This document shows, piece after piece, positions 25,798-34,525 of a DNA stretch of 64,000 bases. Each line of letters starts with the position of its first letter. The first letter of the stretch is position 1. The stretch is from positions 186,001 through 250,000 of the forward strand of contig NZ_FNYL01000010.1 of assembly GCF_900109045.1 (NCBI RefSeq), read 5' to 3'. This stretch comes from Dyadobacter sp. SG02 (GTDB lineage: Bacteria > Bacteroidota > Bacteroidia > Cytophagales > Spirosomataceae). A program made the position numbers and the translations under genes. The notes under the pieces were generated by a model. The model did no database searches. It had not been told where the DNA came from and worked only from the letters and a program-made list of their open reading frames with translations.

Positions 25798-28593
25798 TCA
25801 AAGTGTGTAGCGCAGGCCAATCATTGAATAGGTTCCTCTGCGGTATTTCTGATACAAACCGTCCGTTTTGGTATCGATCTTATTGTCACGGTTGGTATCC
25901 TGGTACAAGCGGAAAGGCTGGTTGAGCAGATCCTGGATGCTTGCACGGATTTCGAGGCGTTTGCCGATAGATTTGATAATGTTCAGGTCGATCACGTTAC
26001 GCGGCATTTCGAAGATATTGGCGCTGATAACGTTGTCGCCGATAATGTAAATGCGCTTTCCGATCACGTTGTACAATGCGTTGATCTGCAAGCCACGCTC
26101 GTCGTCGTTGTAGAATAGACCGGCATTGATCAGGTAAGGCGATTGTCCTTGCAGGTAACGGTCGGTACTACCGGTAGTTACGTTCGTTTTCACGTCGCTG
26201 GTGATGAGCGATGCATTCAACGTCACGAGCATTTTGCTCAGGAAGGTTGCGTTGTCAGGGTTCGAAAGGGCTTTGCGAACTTCCAGTTCAACCCCTCTGG
26301 CATAAGCCGTTTTTGCATTGGCCACGGTAAATGCCACCGTGCTGCCGTTGTAGAAAATCGCCGCTTCGATCGGATTTTTGAATGTCTTGTTGAACAACGA
26401 CAATGTGATCAGCTCACTTTTGCTTGGGTAGAACTCGTATCTCAAATCGTAGTTCTGAATCGTTGCATTTACCAGGTTCGGGTTTCCTTTGCGTGATACG
26501 TCGAAGTTGAAGTCGTAGTACGTGCTTGGTGAAAGCTCGCGGAATTCGGGGCGGTTGACAGTCGTGCTGTAAGCTGCTCTTACGGCGTGCTGTTCATTGA
26601 ATTTGTAAGTAAGGTTAACAGAAGGCAGGGGAGTGAAAACCGGACGGTCTACATTTACCTCGATACCACCTCCACGCTCGAAACCTTGCAATTGCTGGCG
26701 GTTATATTCACCCCTGAAACCTACGGTTGCATTCAAATGCTCGGTGATAGGCCAGTAGAACGATGCATAACCCGCTGTGAGAAGGTTTTGTGCCGAATAC
26801 TTATCGTCAAAGTTCGTTCCTTCCGTGTAATATACTTTGTCGGAAGCCAGGTTCGATTTTTGGAAGAATTGCGCCGGAGTTTGTGTCAGGAGTTCGTCTC
26901 CTACGCGGTTCGGGTTGACGATACCAAACCAGCGGGCCGAATATTTACGGTCTTTGTATTCAACATAAGTACCTACATTCAGTTTCGCCTGTTGCTCCGC
27001 TTCATCCTTTTTCGCGCCGATCAGCTGCTCGTAGGAAACGGTTCCGGTGCCCACGATCTCACCCAAACGTGAGTAAAAACGCGCCGCCTGTTGCAATGTC
27101 GGAGATTCGAATTGTTGCAGGTTGATCTGGAATGGCTCGTTAGTGTCAGTCTGGCGTGTCGAGGTAAACCTTCTGAAATCAGGCTCGTTACGGTAGGTAT
27201 AACCCGCACCGGCGATCCAGCGAAGTTTCGATTTCGCAGTCAGTTCGTGCGTACCGCTCAGCTGGCCCGAGTAAATGCTCCTGGCTTCGTAACGGAAAGC
27301 TCCGTTGCTGTAATCCAGGTTATTTTCAATGTTTCCACCGCCACGGACAACCGTTTCCTTGTTACCCATTTGGTTGAACAGGTTGCGGAATTCGATCTTG
27401 TTTTTAGGATTGAGAATAAATGCCCAGTTCGACATGATACCCAAACGCGCATTCTCCTGCAAGAACTGGTCGTTGAAAAACTCCGTCTTCTGGCCTGGGA
27501 AATTGAAGCGGTTCTGACTAACGGTATTATTTATACGTGAGAAAGAATAGTTGATATAGGAAGTATTGGTAACCTCGACATCCTTGATATAGAACCTGCG
27601 GCTGAAATTGATACCCGCTCTCCAATCGGGGGATACATTGATCTGCTTTGGTGCGTAGTAATCCGGCAAATCCTGGAACTTCTGGATAATGGTTGGCGAT
27701 TTCGCATTCAGGATAACCCCTCTTCTGTTCGGGAAATTATCAGGCAATGTACGCGTACCGTTCTCGATACCAAGGAATTCCAATCCGCCTCCCTTGTGAC
27801 TGGTAGCCGAGCTGAAAGTAGTTCCTGCACGGTATCCGGTCGAGAAATTCACGGAGAAGCTGTTGCCGTCGGGGATGGTTTTAGTGTAAATTTTGATAGC
27901 CCCACCACTTACGTCGCCCGGAAGGTCTGCCGAAGCCGACTTGAAAACCAGCATCCGGTCAATGGCCGAAGAAGGGATCAGGTCAAAGGAAAAGGATTTA
28001 GTGTCTACCTCAGTAGAAGGAGTGATAATGTCGTTGAGGAGTACGGTATTGTAACGTTCGTTCAAACCGCGTACTACAATGAAACGGTCGTCGAAAATGG
28101 AAATACCTGGCACGCGGCGGATAACCGCAGAAGCGTCACGGTCCTGTGTCCGCTGGATTTGCTGGGCCGAAATACCCACCGCAATCTGCTGAACCTGTTT
28201 GATCTCCGTGATGACCGAAACTTCGGTGTTGGTCTGGCGTTGCCCTTTCACCACTACTTCTTGAAGCGTTTTGTTGTCTTCAACAAGCACGGCATTGATG
28301 AGCGTAGATTTGTCTGCTTCAACGCGGACGTTTTCGATGTCCTTCGTTGCGTAGGAAACGTAGCTGATCTGGATTTTGTAGGAACCTGCGGGGACCTTCT
28401 GAATTTCGAAGTTACCTTCGACATCCGTAACAGAGCCCAGTGGAGCGGTCGTTCCGATTATCTGAACAGTCGCGCCGATAATGGCCTCATTGTTCTTGCC
28501 ATCCTTGACAGAGCCCTTGATGGACCCTACCTGGGCAAACGTAAAACCTGCTGTAATTAAAAGAAGGGTAATCGTCGTAATTAAGTGTTTCAT
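25798..28593 (-). CDS. TonB-dependent receptor with CarboxypepD_reg domain
   Basis: A 931-aa outer-membrane receptor. Signal peptide at about 1-20 (TAGFTFAQ). A CarboxypepD_reg-like domain at 24-100 (IKGSVKDGKNNEAIIGATVQ). The plug domain, about 125-240, has the RDASAVIRRVPGISIFDDR and VVRGLNERYNTVLLNDIITP blocks of the FhuA-like class that lacks SusD. The barrel ends YSMIGLRYTL. The substrate is unknown, and no SusD-like gene accompanies it, only the beta-helix lipoprotein. The promoter box and a palindrome lie just upstream. Confidence 0.92.
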   Translation of the reverse strand: MKHLITTITLLLITAGFTFAQVGSIKGSVKDGKNNEAIIGATVQIIGTTAPLGSVTDVEGNFEIQKVPAGSYKIQISYVSYATKDIENVRVEADKSTLINAVLVEDNKTLQEVVVKGQRQTNTEVSVITEIKQVQQIAVGISAQQIQRTQDRDASAVIRRVPGISIFDDRFIVVRGLNERYNTVLLNDIITPSTEVDTKSFSFDLIPSSAIDRMLVFKSASADLPGDVSGGAIKIYTKTIPDGNSFSVNFSTGYRAGTTFSSATSHKGGGLEFLGIENGTRTLPDNFPNRRGVILNAKSPTIIQKFQDLPDYYAPKQINVSPDWRAGINFSRRFYIKDVEVTNTSYINYSFSRINNTVSQNRFNFPGQKTEFFNDQFLQENARLGIMSNWAFILNPKNKIEFRNLFNQMGNKETVVRGGGNIENNLDYSNGAFRYEARSIYSGQLSGTHELTAKSKLRWIAGAGYTYRNEPDFRRFTSTRQTDTNEPFQINLQQFESPTLQQAARFYSRLGEIVGTGTVSYEQLIGAKKDEAEQQAKLNVGTYVEYKDRKYSARWFGIVNPNRVGDELLTQTPAQFFQKSNLASDKVYYTEGTNFDDKYSAQNLLTAGYASFYWPITEHLNATVGFRGEYNRQQLQGFERGGGIEVNVDRPVFTPLPSVNLTYKFNEQHAVRAAYSTTVNRPEFRELSPSTYYDFNFDVSRKGNPNLVNATIQNYDLRYEFYPSKSELITLSLFNKTFKNPIEAAIFYNGSTVAFTVANAKTAYARGVELEVRKALSNPDNATFLSKMLVTLNASLITSDVKTNVTTGSTDRYLQGQSPYLINAGLFYNDDERGLQINALYNVIGKRIYIIGDNVISANIFEMPRNVIDLNIIKSIGKRLEIRASIQDLLNQPFRLYQDTNRDNKIDTKTDGLYQKYRRGTYSMIGLRYTL

Positions 28594-28599
28594 AATCAG

Positions 28600-28616
28600 G
28601 TGTCATATTTTGACAC
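28600..28616. repeat. Operator-like palindrome in the receptor leader
   Basis: GTGTCA (28600-28605) and TGACAC (28611-28616) form a perfect palindrome around five A/T bases, touching the promoter -7 box and 7 bases before the receptor ATG. The position suits a repressor site or an mRNA hairpin. Confidence 0.4.
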
Positions 28617-28623
28617 AAAACTA
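28616..28623 (-). promoter_or_regulatory. Promoter -7 box of the TonB receptor operon
   Basis: On the minus strand TAGTTTTG matches TAnnTTTG exactly. Transcription would start near 28609, inside the palindrome. No clear -33. Confidence 0.5.
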
Positions 28624-28681
28624 TCCTGCCCACATTACTTCGATATGTCTTTAATATTAAGTTATTGTTAAGTGCCGCCGG

Positions 28682-29443
28682 CTACATGATCGACAGCCGG
28701 TGCCTGTTTACCCACTTATAGGTGTCGTCATGAGACCCAAGTACATGCCTGCTCCTGTTGCATATGGCCGTACACCGGTTTTTGATTTGCTCGAAAATGT
28801 ACCTTCTTTCTTCATTAAGCACATAAACCTTTTGAAGCAGGTGCTCGACTTCCTTTGTCAGATTCTCGGCTTGCAAGAGCAGCGTCTCGCAATGTGTGAC
28901 GGAAAAAGGGCAGGTTTCGGGTGTCGACTGATTTTTACGAACCTTTTCTACCAACAACTTAAAATAGCCAAACAGCGTGCTGTATGAAAGAAAAAATGCA
29001 CCGAGGTCCTTATCCAGGGTCGGCTTCGCAAAATCGTAAGGAGGGGCCAGGGGATTTTGCGCATATATCGCAGCGTACAGTTCTTTAACCTCATCCTGAT
29101 GCGGCTTTTTCGAAGTCATATCGCGTGTGACATGTTTCTTTATCTCATAGGATGTTTCCTTGATACCATCCTTAGCCCCCTTGAAGAGTTGCTTTCTCGT
29201 CAGGGCCACGTCCACGTAGTTGTCAACAGCCTCGAAAAACGATATGCTTAAAATATCGAATAATGCCAGTTCTTCGCGTAGCCGCTCAATGGTATCAATA
29301 TCGGATCTCGGGGTATAGATTTCCGATCCGCTTAGCAACTCGCAAATTGCATAAGCTTTTGAAATTCTCTTCGCGAGAGACCGTTCGAACGGTGTTTGGC
29401 TGGCAACTGATCTTTGGGTGCGTTTTTTTTCTGCAATCTCCAT
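28682..29443 (-). CDS. Hypothetical protein downstream of the DUF692 gene
   Basis: A 253-aa soluble, mostly helical protein that I do not recognise. It has no signal peptide or membrane segment. Features: a basic N-terminus (EKKRTQRSVASQ), several heptad-like stretches (about 55-75 and 205-225, with LLLQAENLTKEVEHLLQKVY), and scattered Cys and His residues (TCPFSVTHCET near 178-188; NRCTAICNRSRH near 225-236). It lies 110 bases after the DUF692 gene on the same strand and has its own promoter-like TAAATTTG, so membership in the peptide locus is possible but not shown. DUF692 enzymes normally need a partner protein that delivers the precursor; this is one candidate by position only. Confidence 0.6.
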   Translation of the reverse strand: MEIAEKKRTQRSVASQTPFERSLAKRISKAYAICELLSGSEIYTPRSDIDTIERLREELALFDILSISFFEAVDNYVDVALTRKQLFKGAKDGIKETSYEIKKHVTRDMTSKKPHQDEVKELYAAIYAQNPLAPPYDFAKPTLDKDLGAFFLSYSTLFGYFKLLVEKVRKNQSTPETCPFSVTHCETLLLQAENLTKEVEHLLQKVYVLNEERRYIFEQIKNRCTAICNRSRHVLGSHDDTYKWVNRHRLSIM

Positions 29444-29492
29444 TTGAAATCAACCCGGGACAGGTCTTGACTGCTTTAAACAAGAATACCCA

Positions 29493-29500
29493 CAAATTTA
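29493..29500 (-). promoter_or_regulatory. Candidate -7 box of the 253-aa hypothetical gene
   Basis: TAAATTTG on the minus strand matches TAnnTTTG, 49 bases before the ATG, so this gene may be read apart from the DUF692 gene. Confidence 0.4.
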
Positions 29501-29553
29501 TTTTTTGTCAGCAAATTACACGAATGTTATGTTATAATTAAAATTCCCTCGCC

Positions 29554-30687
29554 TTATTCAAAGCCATTCCGCCACTTCCGGGCAATGGCTATGGCCGTTT
29601 CAAGCATGTAAGGCGCCCAGTTTTCAACATTCCAGGCGGTATTGTGCAGATCGGAGGAAAGCAGCATGGTTCTTGCTTCATTTACATCCGAAGCCGTTTC
29701 CAGAATGCGCGATAGTTGAACCTGCTGCCTGTGCAGGCGGGGATCTTCCAGTGGAGTAGTGTTTGCATTTGCCGGCAGCGGTGCAAATGTATCTGCGGGT
29801 ATTTGAGGAGATTTCGGCGTCAGCGATTTGATAATGCTGTCCATTCGAAGAAAGTCAGACTGGAATGCCGCCTGGCTCGACTCGTTATCAAGCGCGGTGC
29901 CTAATTGTTCCAGCACCACATATTTAAGATTCGGACATTTTGGAATTGCACTACCCAGGAATTCAAACACCACTTCCGGAACAGCATCGTCGTGCGTGTC
30001 CCTCCGCACCGGCCTGCCCGAATTCATCAGCGTGTGTTCCCAGCTCCCGCCCGAAATATGGATTTCCCTCACCTTATCCAGCGGGTAAAGCTTTATAATG
30101 TCGTCAAAAGCGATGTCAAAATTGTGAACCTGGCAGTAAATGTTGTGGAGGTCGAGAATGATGAAACCGTTTACGCTTTCTACCAATTCCCTCAGAAAGT
30201 CTCCGTGCTTTTTCACTTCGTCCATCGAGTACGAAAAAGCCAGGTTTTCCAGCCCCACCGGGCACCGGCATGCGTCCTGGATTCTTCGCAGGCGGTCTTT
30301 CCCCAGCGCCAGTGTCTGCGAAGTAAACGGAATGCCGATAGGCGCGCCTTTGTGAAAATCTTCACCGGTCATGAAACCGAAATGTTCGGTAATATGGTCG
30401 AACAGAAATTCGTCAGACAGTTTTTTGAGCTTATCGAGCCATTCCTGCTGCCCTGACGACCATTTTCCGGAAAACAATGAAAAGTACACGCCGTGGCCAA
30501 TGAGCCGGTTACCATTACTGAATTCGCTCACCAGATCGGTAAACCAGGCCGGGATTTCATCAAATCTGAAAAGTGTATCGAAGGACCACTCAATGGCTTC
30601 CACCCTTTCCTGTTCGAACAAGGGCAAGGACGCCTGTAAAATATGGGCGTCCAGGTTACAGGCAATCGATGAGTAGATTTCAGACAT
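29554..30687 (-). CDS. DUF692 family multinuclear-iron enzyme with C-terminal extension (predicted RiPP modifier)
   Basis: A 377-aa protein whose first 285 residues match the DUF692 TIM barrel, the family of MbnB, TglH and ChrH that use two or three iron ions and oxygen to rebuild Cys residues in precursor peptides. Candidate metal ligands: His65 (GHGVYFS), His98/His102 (DHITEHFGF), Glu147-Asn148 (VGLENLAFS), Asp179-His181-Asn182 (LDLHNIY), His210 (REIHISGG), Asp230-His232-Asp233 (RDTHDDAVPE) and Glu260 (VVLEQ). Residues about 290-377 are an added tail: a Pro/Ala linker, then a helical block (DPRLHRQQVQLSRILETASD; NTAWNVENWAPYMLETAIAI) absent from typical members of about 280 aa. The gene starts 6 bases after a 51-codon gene ending in CPACGMG, so the two are one operon. 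The chemistry on that peptide is inference. Confidence 0.88.
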   Translation of the reverse strand: MSEIYSSIACNLDAHILQASLPLFEQERVEAIEWSFDTLFRFDEIPAWFTDLVSEFSNGNRLIGHGVYFSLFSGKWSSGQQEWLDKLKKLSDEFLFDHITEHFGFMTGEDFHKGAPIGIPFTSQTLALGKDRLRRIQDACRCPVGLENLAFSYSMDEVKKHGDFLRELVESVNGFIILDLHNIYCQVHNFDIAFDDIIKLYPLDKVREIHISGGSWEHTLMNSGRPVRRDTHDDAVPEVVFEFLGSAIPKCPNLKYVVLEQLGTALDNESSQAAFQSDFLRMDSIIKSLTPKSPQIPADTFAPLPANANTTPLEDPRLHRQQVQLSRILETASDVNEARTMLLSSDLHNTAWNVENWAPYMLETAIAIARKWRNGFE

Positions 30688-30693
30688 GCATTA

Positions 30694-30849
30694 TCACCCC
30701 ATTCCACAAGCGGGGCACGGGTCCACGGTTTTGGTTTTGGTCGTTTTTTCCCCGTTTGGCCCGATAGTACTGTCTGTACAAGCAGTAGCAAGCGCAGTAA
30801 CTGTAACCGCAACGGCAACAGCCTGCAATACCGATTTAGAAACTTTCAT
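30694..30849 (-). CDS. Predicted RiPP precursor peptide (51 aa, C-terminal CPACGMG)
   Basis: The peptide has a signal-like N-terminus (MKVSKS, then a hydrophobic run at 7-23 of V, A, T and L ending in Cys24, a weak lipobox ATAC), a polar Thr/Lys linker (TDSTIGPNGEKTTKTKTVD), and the C-terminal end P44-CPACGMG with Cys45 and Cys48. The stop lies 6 bases before the DUF692 start. A Cys-containing tail next to a DUF692 gene is the layout of methanobactin, TglA, ChrA and bufferin precursors, and bufferin precursors also carry an export signal. The ATG is the first in frame after the porU2-like stop. An alternative reading is an ordinary small lipoprotein, but the tight coupling and the Cys tail argue against it. 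Confidence 0.75.
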   Translation of the reverse strand: MKVSKSVLQAVAVAVTVTALATACTDSTIGPNGEKTTKTKTVDPCPACGMG

Positions 30850-30952
30850 AATGCATTTCGTTAAGGTGGATTAGAATATAGGGGAAGGATGTATTTGAAA
30901 TGCATTTGGTTGTAACTGTCTTTAATTAAATTACTTAAAACCTGAGGTACCG

Positions 30953-33900
30953 CTATTGAATGACGACCTTGCCTTTCCTTACGTCCAGCGTTTCACCCAA
31001 TGCCCCGATTAGCAGAACCGTGTAACTATAAAGCCCGGGCATCACGTTGCTTTTAGGTTGCCAATACCATTCCATTACCGGCTTCTTGTCGGGAACCAAC
31101 AAATCCTCGTCGTACAACTGGTTTCCCCGCTGGTCGTATATCAAATACCGAACCGACTTTAACGGCTGCGCCATAGCGCGTTTCAATTCGAAGCGCAGGT
31201 AGGAAGTGGTCGGATTGGGGCTTACTACGAGGCTATGTTGCATATCCTCCGGCTTCACAATTTTGAAATACATCCGGTAGGGTTGGGTAACCTCGTTGCC
31301 GGAGGCGTCCCGGGCGTTCACCATCATTTCGTATTTGCCCGGGGCAAGCGCTGCCGGGTATTCGACCTCCAGCGCATTGCTACCCGACGCGCGGACCTGT
31401 AAATGATTGCTTGCGTAAGGCATCCGTTCAAAATTGCATTCGTCGTTGCGGCAGGGCCGTATGAAAATATCAACAAGTGTGGTGTCGGCCGGAAGTGCCC
31501 GGTCGTCGGTGAGCGAGATGTTGAATACCGGGTTTGGCGGCAGGGATTCTTCCTGTTTTAGAAAACGGCCTCCGGTACTGACGTTCAGGATAGGCGGGAT
31601 ATTGTCTTTCAATGTTTTGTCCGAGAAGACCTGCATGTCCTTGACCAGATTCCAGTCGATTACCAATTCGGAGACATTGTTGTTGCGGGAAAGCTCCTTC
31701 AATGTCTGTGCTGCATCGATATGCACTTTGATGGATTTAACGTCTTTGCCGTTTGGAAAAGATATTTGAAAAACCTGTTTAGAAGCCAGGAATTTAATAT
31801 TCACTTTCCGGAAAACCGGCGCTTTTTCACCCGTATAAATCACCTCCACCGGCACGACCTGTCCCGCGACAAACCGTCCCAGGTTCGTCAGCGCAACGCT
31901 CACCCGCAATGAATCCGATTCGCCGATCGTCTTGTTGACCGAATCGGAATACAATGTAATGCCTTCCCCGGCTTGCACGGCATAGTCGGGTCCGGCGACG
32001 GTAAGCAGCCGCAATGCCGGGTCGCCTTGCAGAAGCGATTGATGTACGTAGGCGATATTGTACTGATCTTTATGTTTGGATAAAACATCGTTAGCCACCG
32101 CCAATTGAATCTTCCCGATCGGCAGGCCAACGGTCTCGGTGTTTTCGAACATATGATGGTAGAGCGAACTGAGATACGTAATGCCCGGACTCACGAAGCT
32201 TTCAAACGAACTGGCAATGACCGCAATGGCGCCACGGTCAGGCGCTACCAGCCAGTCGAGGGAGAGTGTGATCCGGTCGGCGGCCTTGGGATTCGGCGGC
32301 GTCGGATTGAACCGGTTACAGAACACGTTCCCGACCCCGCAACCGTTGAAATACATCACCGGATATTTGTTCAGATTATGATAACCGCGGTTCGCATCCC
32401 GCACGTGCCCAATGCTCGGATCGGTAATCAATGTGCCCCCGTGCCCGAAAAACGTAATCATGCCCACCCCTTCGTTCAGATCGGCAGCGATATCCACGTT
32501 TTCCACTTCCTCGGTCGGCTGCTGCTTCACGTAGGATTTCACCGTTCCGCCAAAAATGCCTTTCTGCACCGCGGGCTCCAATGCACGCAGGTGATCGCGC
32601 AGCTGGACAATTTCGCCGGTCGTTTTGCCCCCGCTCAAATGAAGGACCTTCTTCCGCCAGCCCGCCTCCTCAGGCTCGATTGCCTCGTAAGCCTTTACTT
32701 TTTGAAGATAATCCGTGATATTCTGATTGGTTACCGCCGACAACCTGCCCACAGGAATTACCGGCGCATTGACCGCCCCTCCGGCTATCCCTTCTACGAG
32801 CAATGCATCAGAACCGGGATAGCCAATCGTAGGGACTTCGCCGGGAATCTCACGCACCATGCGCTCGTTTTGGGTGACGGACTTCCCTATCAGGAACAGG
32901 TACTTATCCTGAACGCCCCCGGAAAGCATGTAGGCCATGAATTTCTTGATCGCGACCGGACTTGGCTCGCCGTAATTGAAGTGGTCATAAATATCCTCTA
33001 TTGCAAAAATGGCAGGTTTAAAACCTCCACCGGCCGATGAAGAACGGTAGTCGGCGTAGCTTTTCGCGCCGCTGCGTAGTGCTTCGGTTGTGATAATGAT
33101 GTAGTCGGCGGCCTTGGGATCGTAATTTTGAAAATGCATTTCCCTGATTTTCGCAGGCGCGACATCGATCGTTTCACTTGTCGAGAGCAAAATCACGCTC
33201 TTGCCCGGCTGGCGCGGCAAAGGCAAATTGTCTCCGGCCCTGTTTAGCAACACCGGGTTATCGGCGTCCGTGATATCGATCATCCTCGATGCAAGCGGGA
33301 CCTCTTTAACCGGTATACTGCTCCATTGATGCGAAACTGCGGGTAATAGGTACTCCTGCCGGGTTCCCATTTTGAGCTTTCCGGGGTATTCAATGGAATA
33401 ATAGGCAATGGAAAACCGCTCATATGGATCACTGCTTGGACTGCGAATCACCAGCACACTTTTCTGCTCCGCATCCAGGTCTTCCGGCTTGATTTCAAAT
33501 GCATATTCAACCGCAGCGAAACCAGTATTGTCCAATGCCTTCACCAGTCGCAACGCATTCTTGTTTTTACCGATGTAGAGTTCCAGTTTCCGGCTATTCT
33601 TGCTCCGTCCGTGCAGCATTAGTTTGATTTTCGGAGTACCTGCGTTACTTACAAAATCGTCCAGCTTAAAATCGATCACCGCTTCGCTTTTATCCTTATA
33701 TACGAGGCTCGTCCTACTGGCTCCCAGTTCGTAATAGCTGTTCCAAAAGCCGGGGTTGATCGGGTAGTTCGTTCCGAAGGAATAATCCTGTTGAAAAACT
33801 TTGGTAATATGCTCATTGTGATGCGTTACCACCGGAATCGATCCGTCCGCGGGAGCGGGCGCGGCTTTCGCCCTGTTTCCGGGCCGATTGCCGACCGTCA

Positions 33901-34276
33901 GAAAATACGCGCCTTCGTCGGAATAAAAGCTGTAATAGGGGTTCATACGCGCGCTCATAGGCCGGTACAGCAGCGAATCGCTGGCCCCGTCGTTTGGACC
34001 AGCATAAAAAACGATTTCCTGATTAGCCGTGCTGATAATGGACACCTCCTTACCCCGGCGCCACAGCTGAAACTTATCGGGAGAGCTTACCGGGAATCCT
34101 TTGGGCAAAGCAGAGAATGGAACCCTGTGCAGGCCTTTTTTCAGTATTCCGATTTTTACATAGGGTTGATCATCATCGATCCAGCTGTTGGCGTAGGGCG
34201 CGGTCCACTGCGCATGCAGGTAATGCCCAACCAGTAAAATTACAATAAGCGAAATGCCCGTTTTGAAGTACTTCAT
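30953..34276 (-). CDS. PorU2-like C25 family cysteine peptidase with T9SS C-terminal domain
   Basis: A 1107-aa secreted protein. Signal peptide at about 1-22 (GHYLHAQ). The N-terminal region NSWIDDDQPYVKIGILKKGL near 30-49, then QLWRRGKEVSI, is typical of PorU/PorU2. The gingipain (C25) core runs from about 370 to 770, with the catalytic His in TFFGHGGTLI near 610 and Cys in YFNGCGVGN near 650. Ig-like domains follow, then a type IX secretion C-terminal domain (SPNPTTSYLRFEL, YDQRGNQLYDEDL, GLYSYTVLL) in the last 80 residues. PorU is the sortase that removes such tails from cargo; a PorU2 or a secreted C25 cargo protease are both possible. It lies 103 bases upstream of the peptide gene on the same strand. 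Confidence 0.85.
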   Translation of the reverse strand: MKYFKTGISLIVILLVGHYLHAQWTAPYANSWIDDDQPYVKIGILKKGLHRVPFSALPKGFPVSSPDKFQLWRRGKEVSIISTANQEIVFYAGPNDGASDSLLYRPMSARMNPYYSFYSDEGAYFLTVGNRPGNRAKAAPAPADGSIPVVTHHNEHITKVFQQDYSFGTNYPINPGFWNSYYELGASRTSLVYKDKSEAVIDFKLDDFVSNAGTPKIKLMLHGRSKNSRKLELYIGKNKNALRLVKALDNTGFAAVEYAFEIKPEDLDAEQKSVLVIRSPSSDPYERFSIAYYSIEYPGKLKMGTRQEYLLPAVSHQWSSIPVKEVPLASRMIDITDADNPVLLNRAGDNLPLPRQPGKSVILLSTSETIDVAPAKIREMHFQNYDPKAADYIIITTEALRSGAKSYADYRSSSAGGGFKPAIFAIEDIYDHFNYGEPSPVAIKKFMAYMLSGGVQDKYLFLIGKSVTQNERMVREIPGEVPTIGYPGSDALLVEGIAGGAVNAPVIPVGRLSAVTNQNITDYLQKVKAYEAIEPEEAGWRKKVLHLSGGKTTGEIVQLRDHLRALEPAVQKGIFGGTVKSYVKQQPTEEVENVDIAADLNEGVGMITFFGHGGTLITDPSIGHVRDANRGYHNLNKYPVMYFNGCGVGNVFCNRFNPTPPNPKAADRITLSLDWLVAPDRGAIAVIASSFESFVSPGITYLSSLYHHMFENTETVGLPIGKIQLAVANDVLSKHKDQYNIAYVHQSLLQGDPALRLLTVAGPDYAVQAGEGITLYSDSVNKTIGESDSLRVSVALTNLGRFVAGQVVPVEVIYTGEKAPVFRKVNIKFLASKQVFQISFPNGKDVKSIKVHIDAAQTLKELSRNNNVSELVIDWNLVKDMQVFSDKTLKDNIPPILNVSTGGRFLKQEESLPPNPVFNISLTDDRALPADTTLVDIFIRPCRNDECNFERMPYASNHLQVRASGSNALEVEYPAALAPGKYEMMVNARDASGNEVTQPYRMYFKIVKPEDMQHSLVVSPNPTTSYLRFELKRAMAQPLKSVRYLIYDQRGNQLYDEDLLVPDKKPVMEWYWQPKSNVMPGLYSYTVLLIGALGETLDVRKGKVVIQ

Positions 34277-34397
34277 ATCCCAACGAATGTCTTTTGAATT
34301 CTCAATAAAACATCCCCTGCCGAGTTCTTCCCTTTCCGTCCATCCAACGCGAAATCCGGGTTAGTTAACGGATTTTACCGGCGCTTGTTCCTTGTCG

Positions 34398-34405
34398 TAG
34401 TTTTG
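34398..34405 (+). promoter_or_regulatory. Candidate -7 box before the YodC-like gene
   Basis: TAGTTTTG matches TAnnTTTG exactly in the region between the divergent peptidase and YodC-like genes, about 120 bases before the ATG. No -33 element at normal spacing. Confidence 0.3.
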
Positions 34406-34525
34406 TTGAAATATTTCTACTAGTTAATTCGATAGACCTTATTCAACTTACTGCATTCTTGAAAATGTATAATTTCTGGCACAGGATTTGATTCCCTCCC
34501 TTCACGTAAAATCAACTCAAGACCG

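Noticed and set aside
32105..33040. 311-aa plus-strand frame inside the peptidase gene
   Set aside because: Fully antisense to a well-supported C25 peptidase and without recognisable domain.
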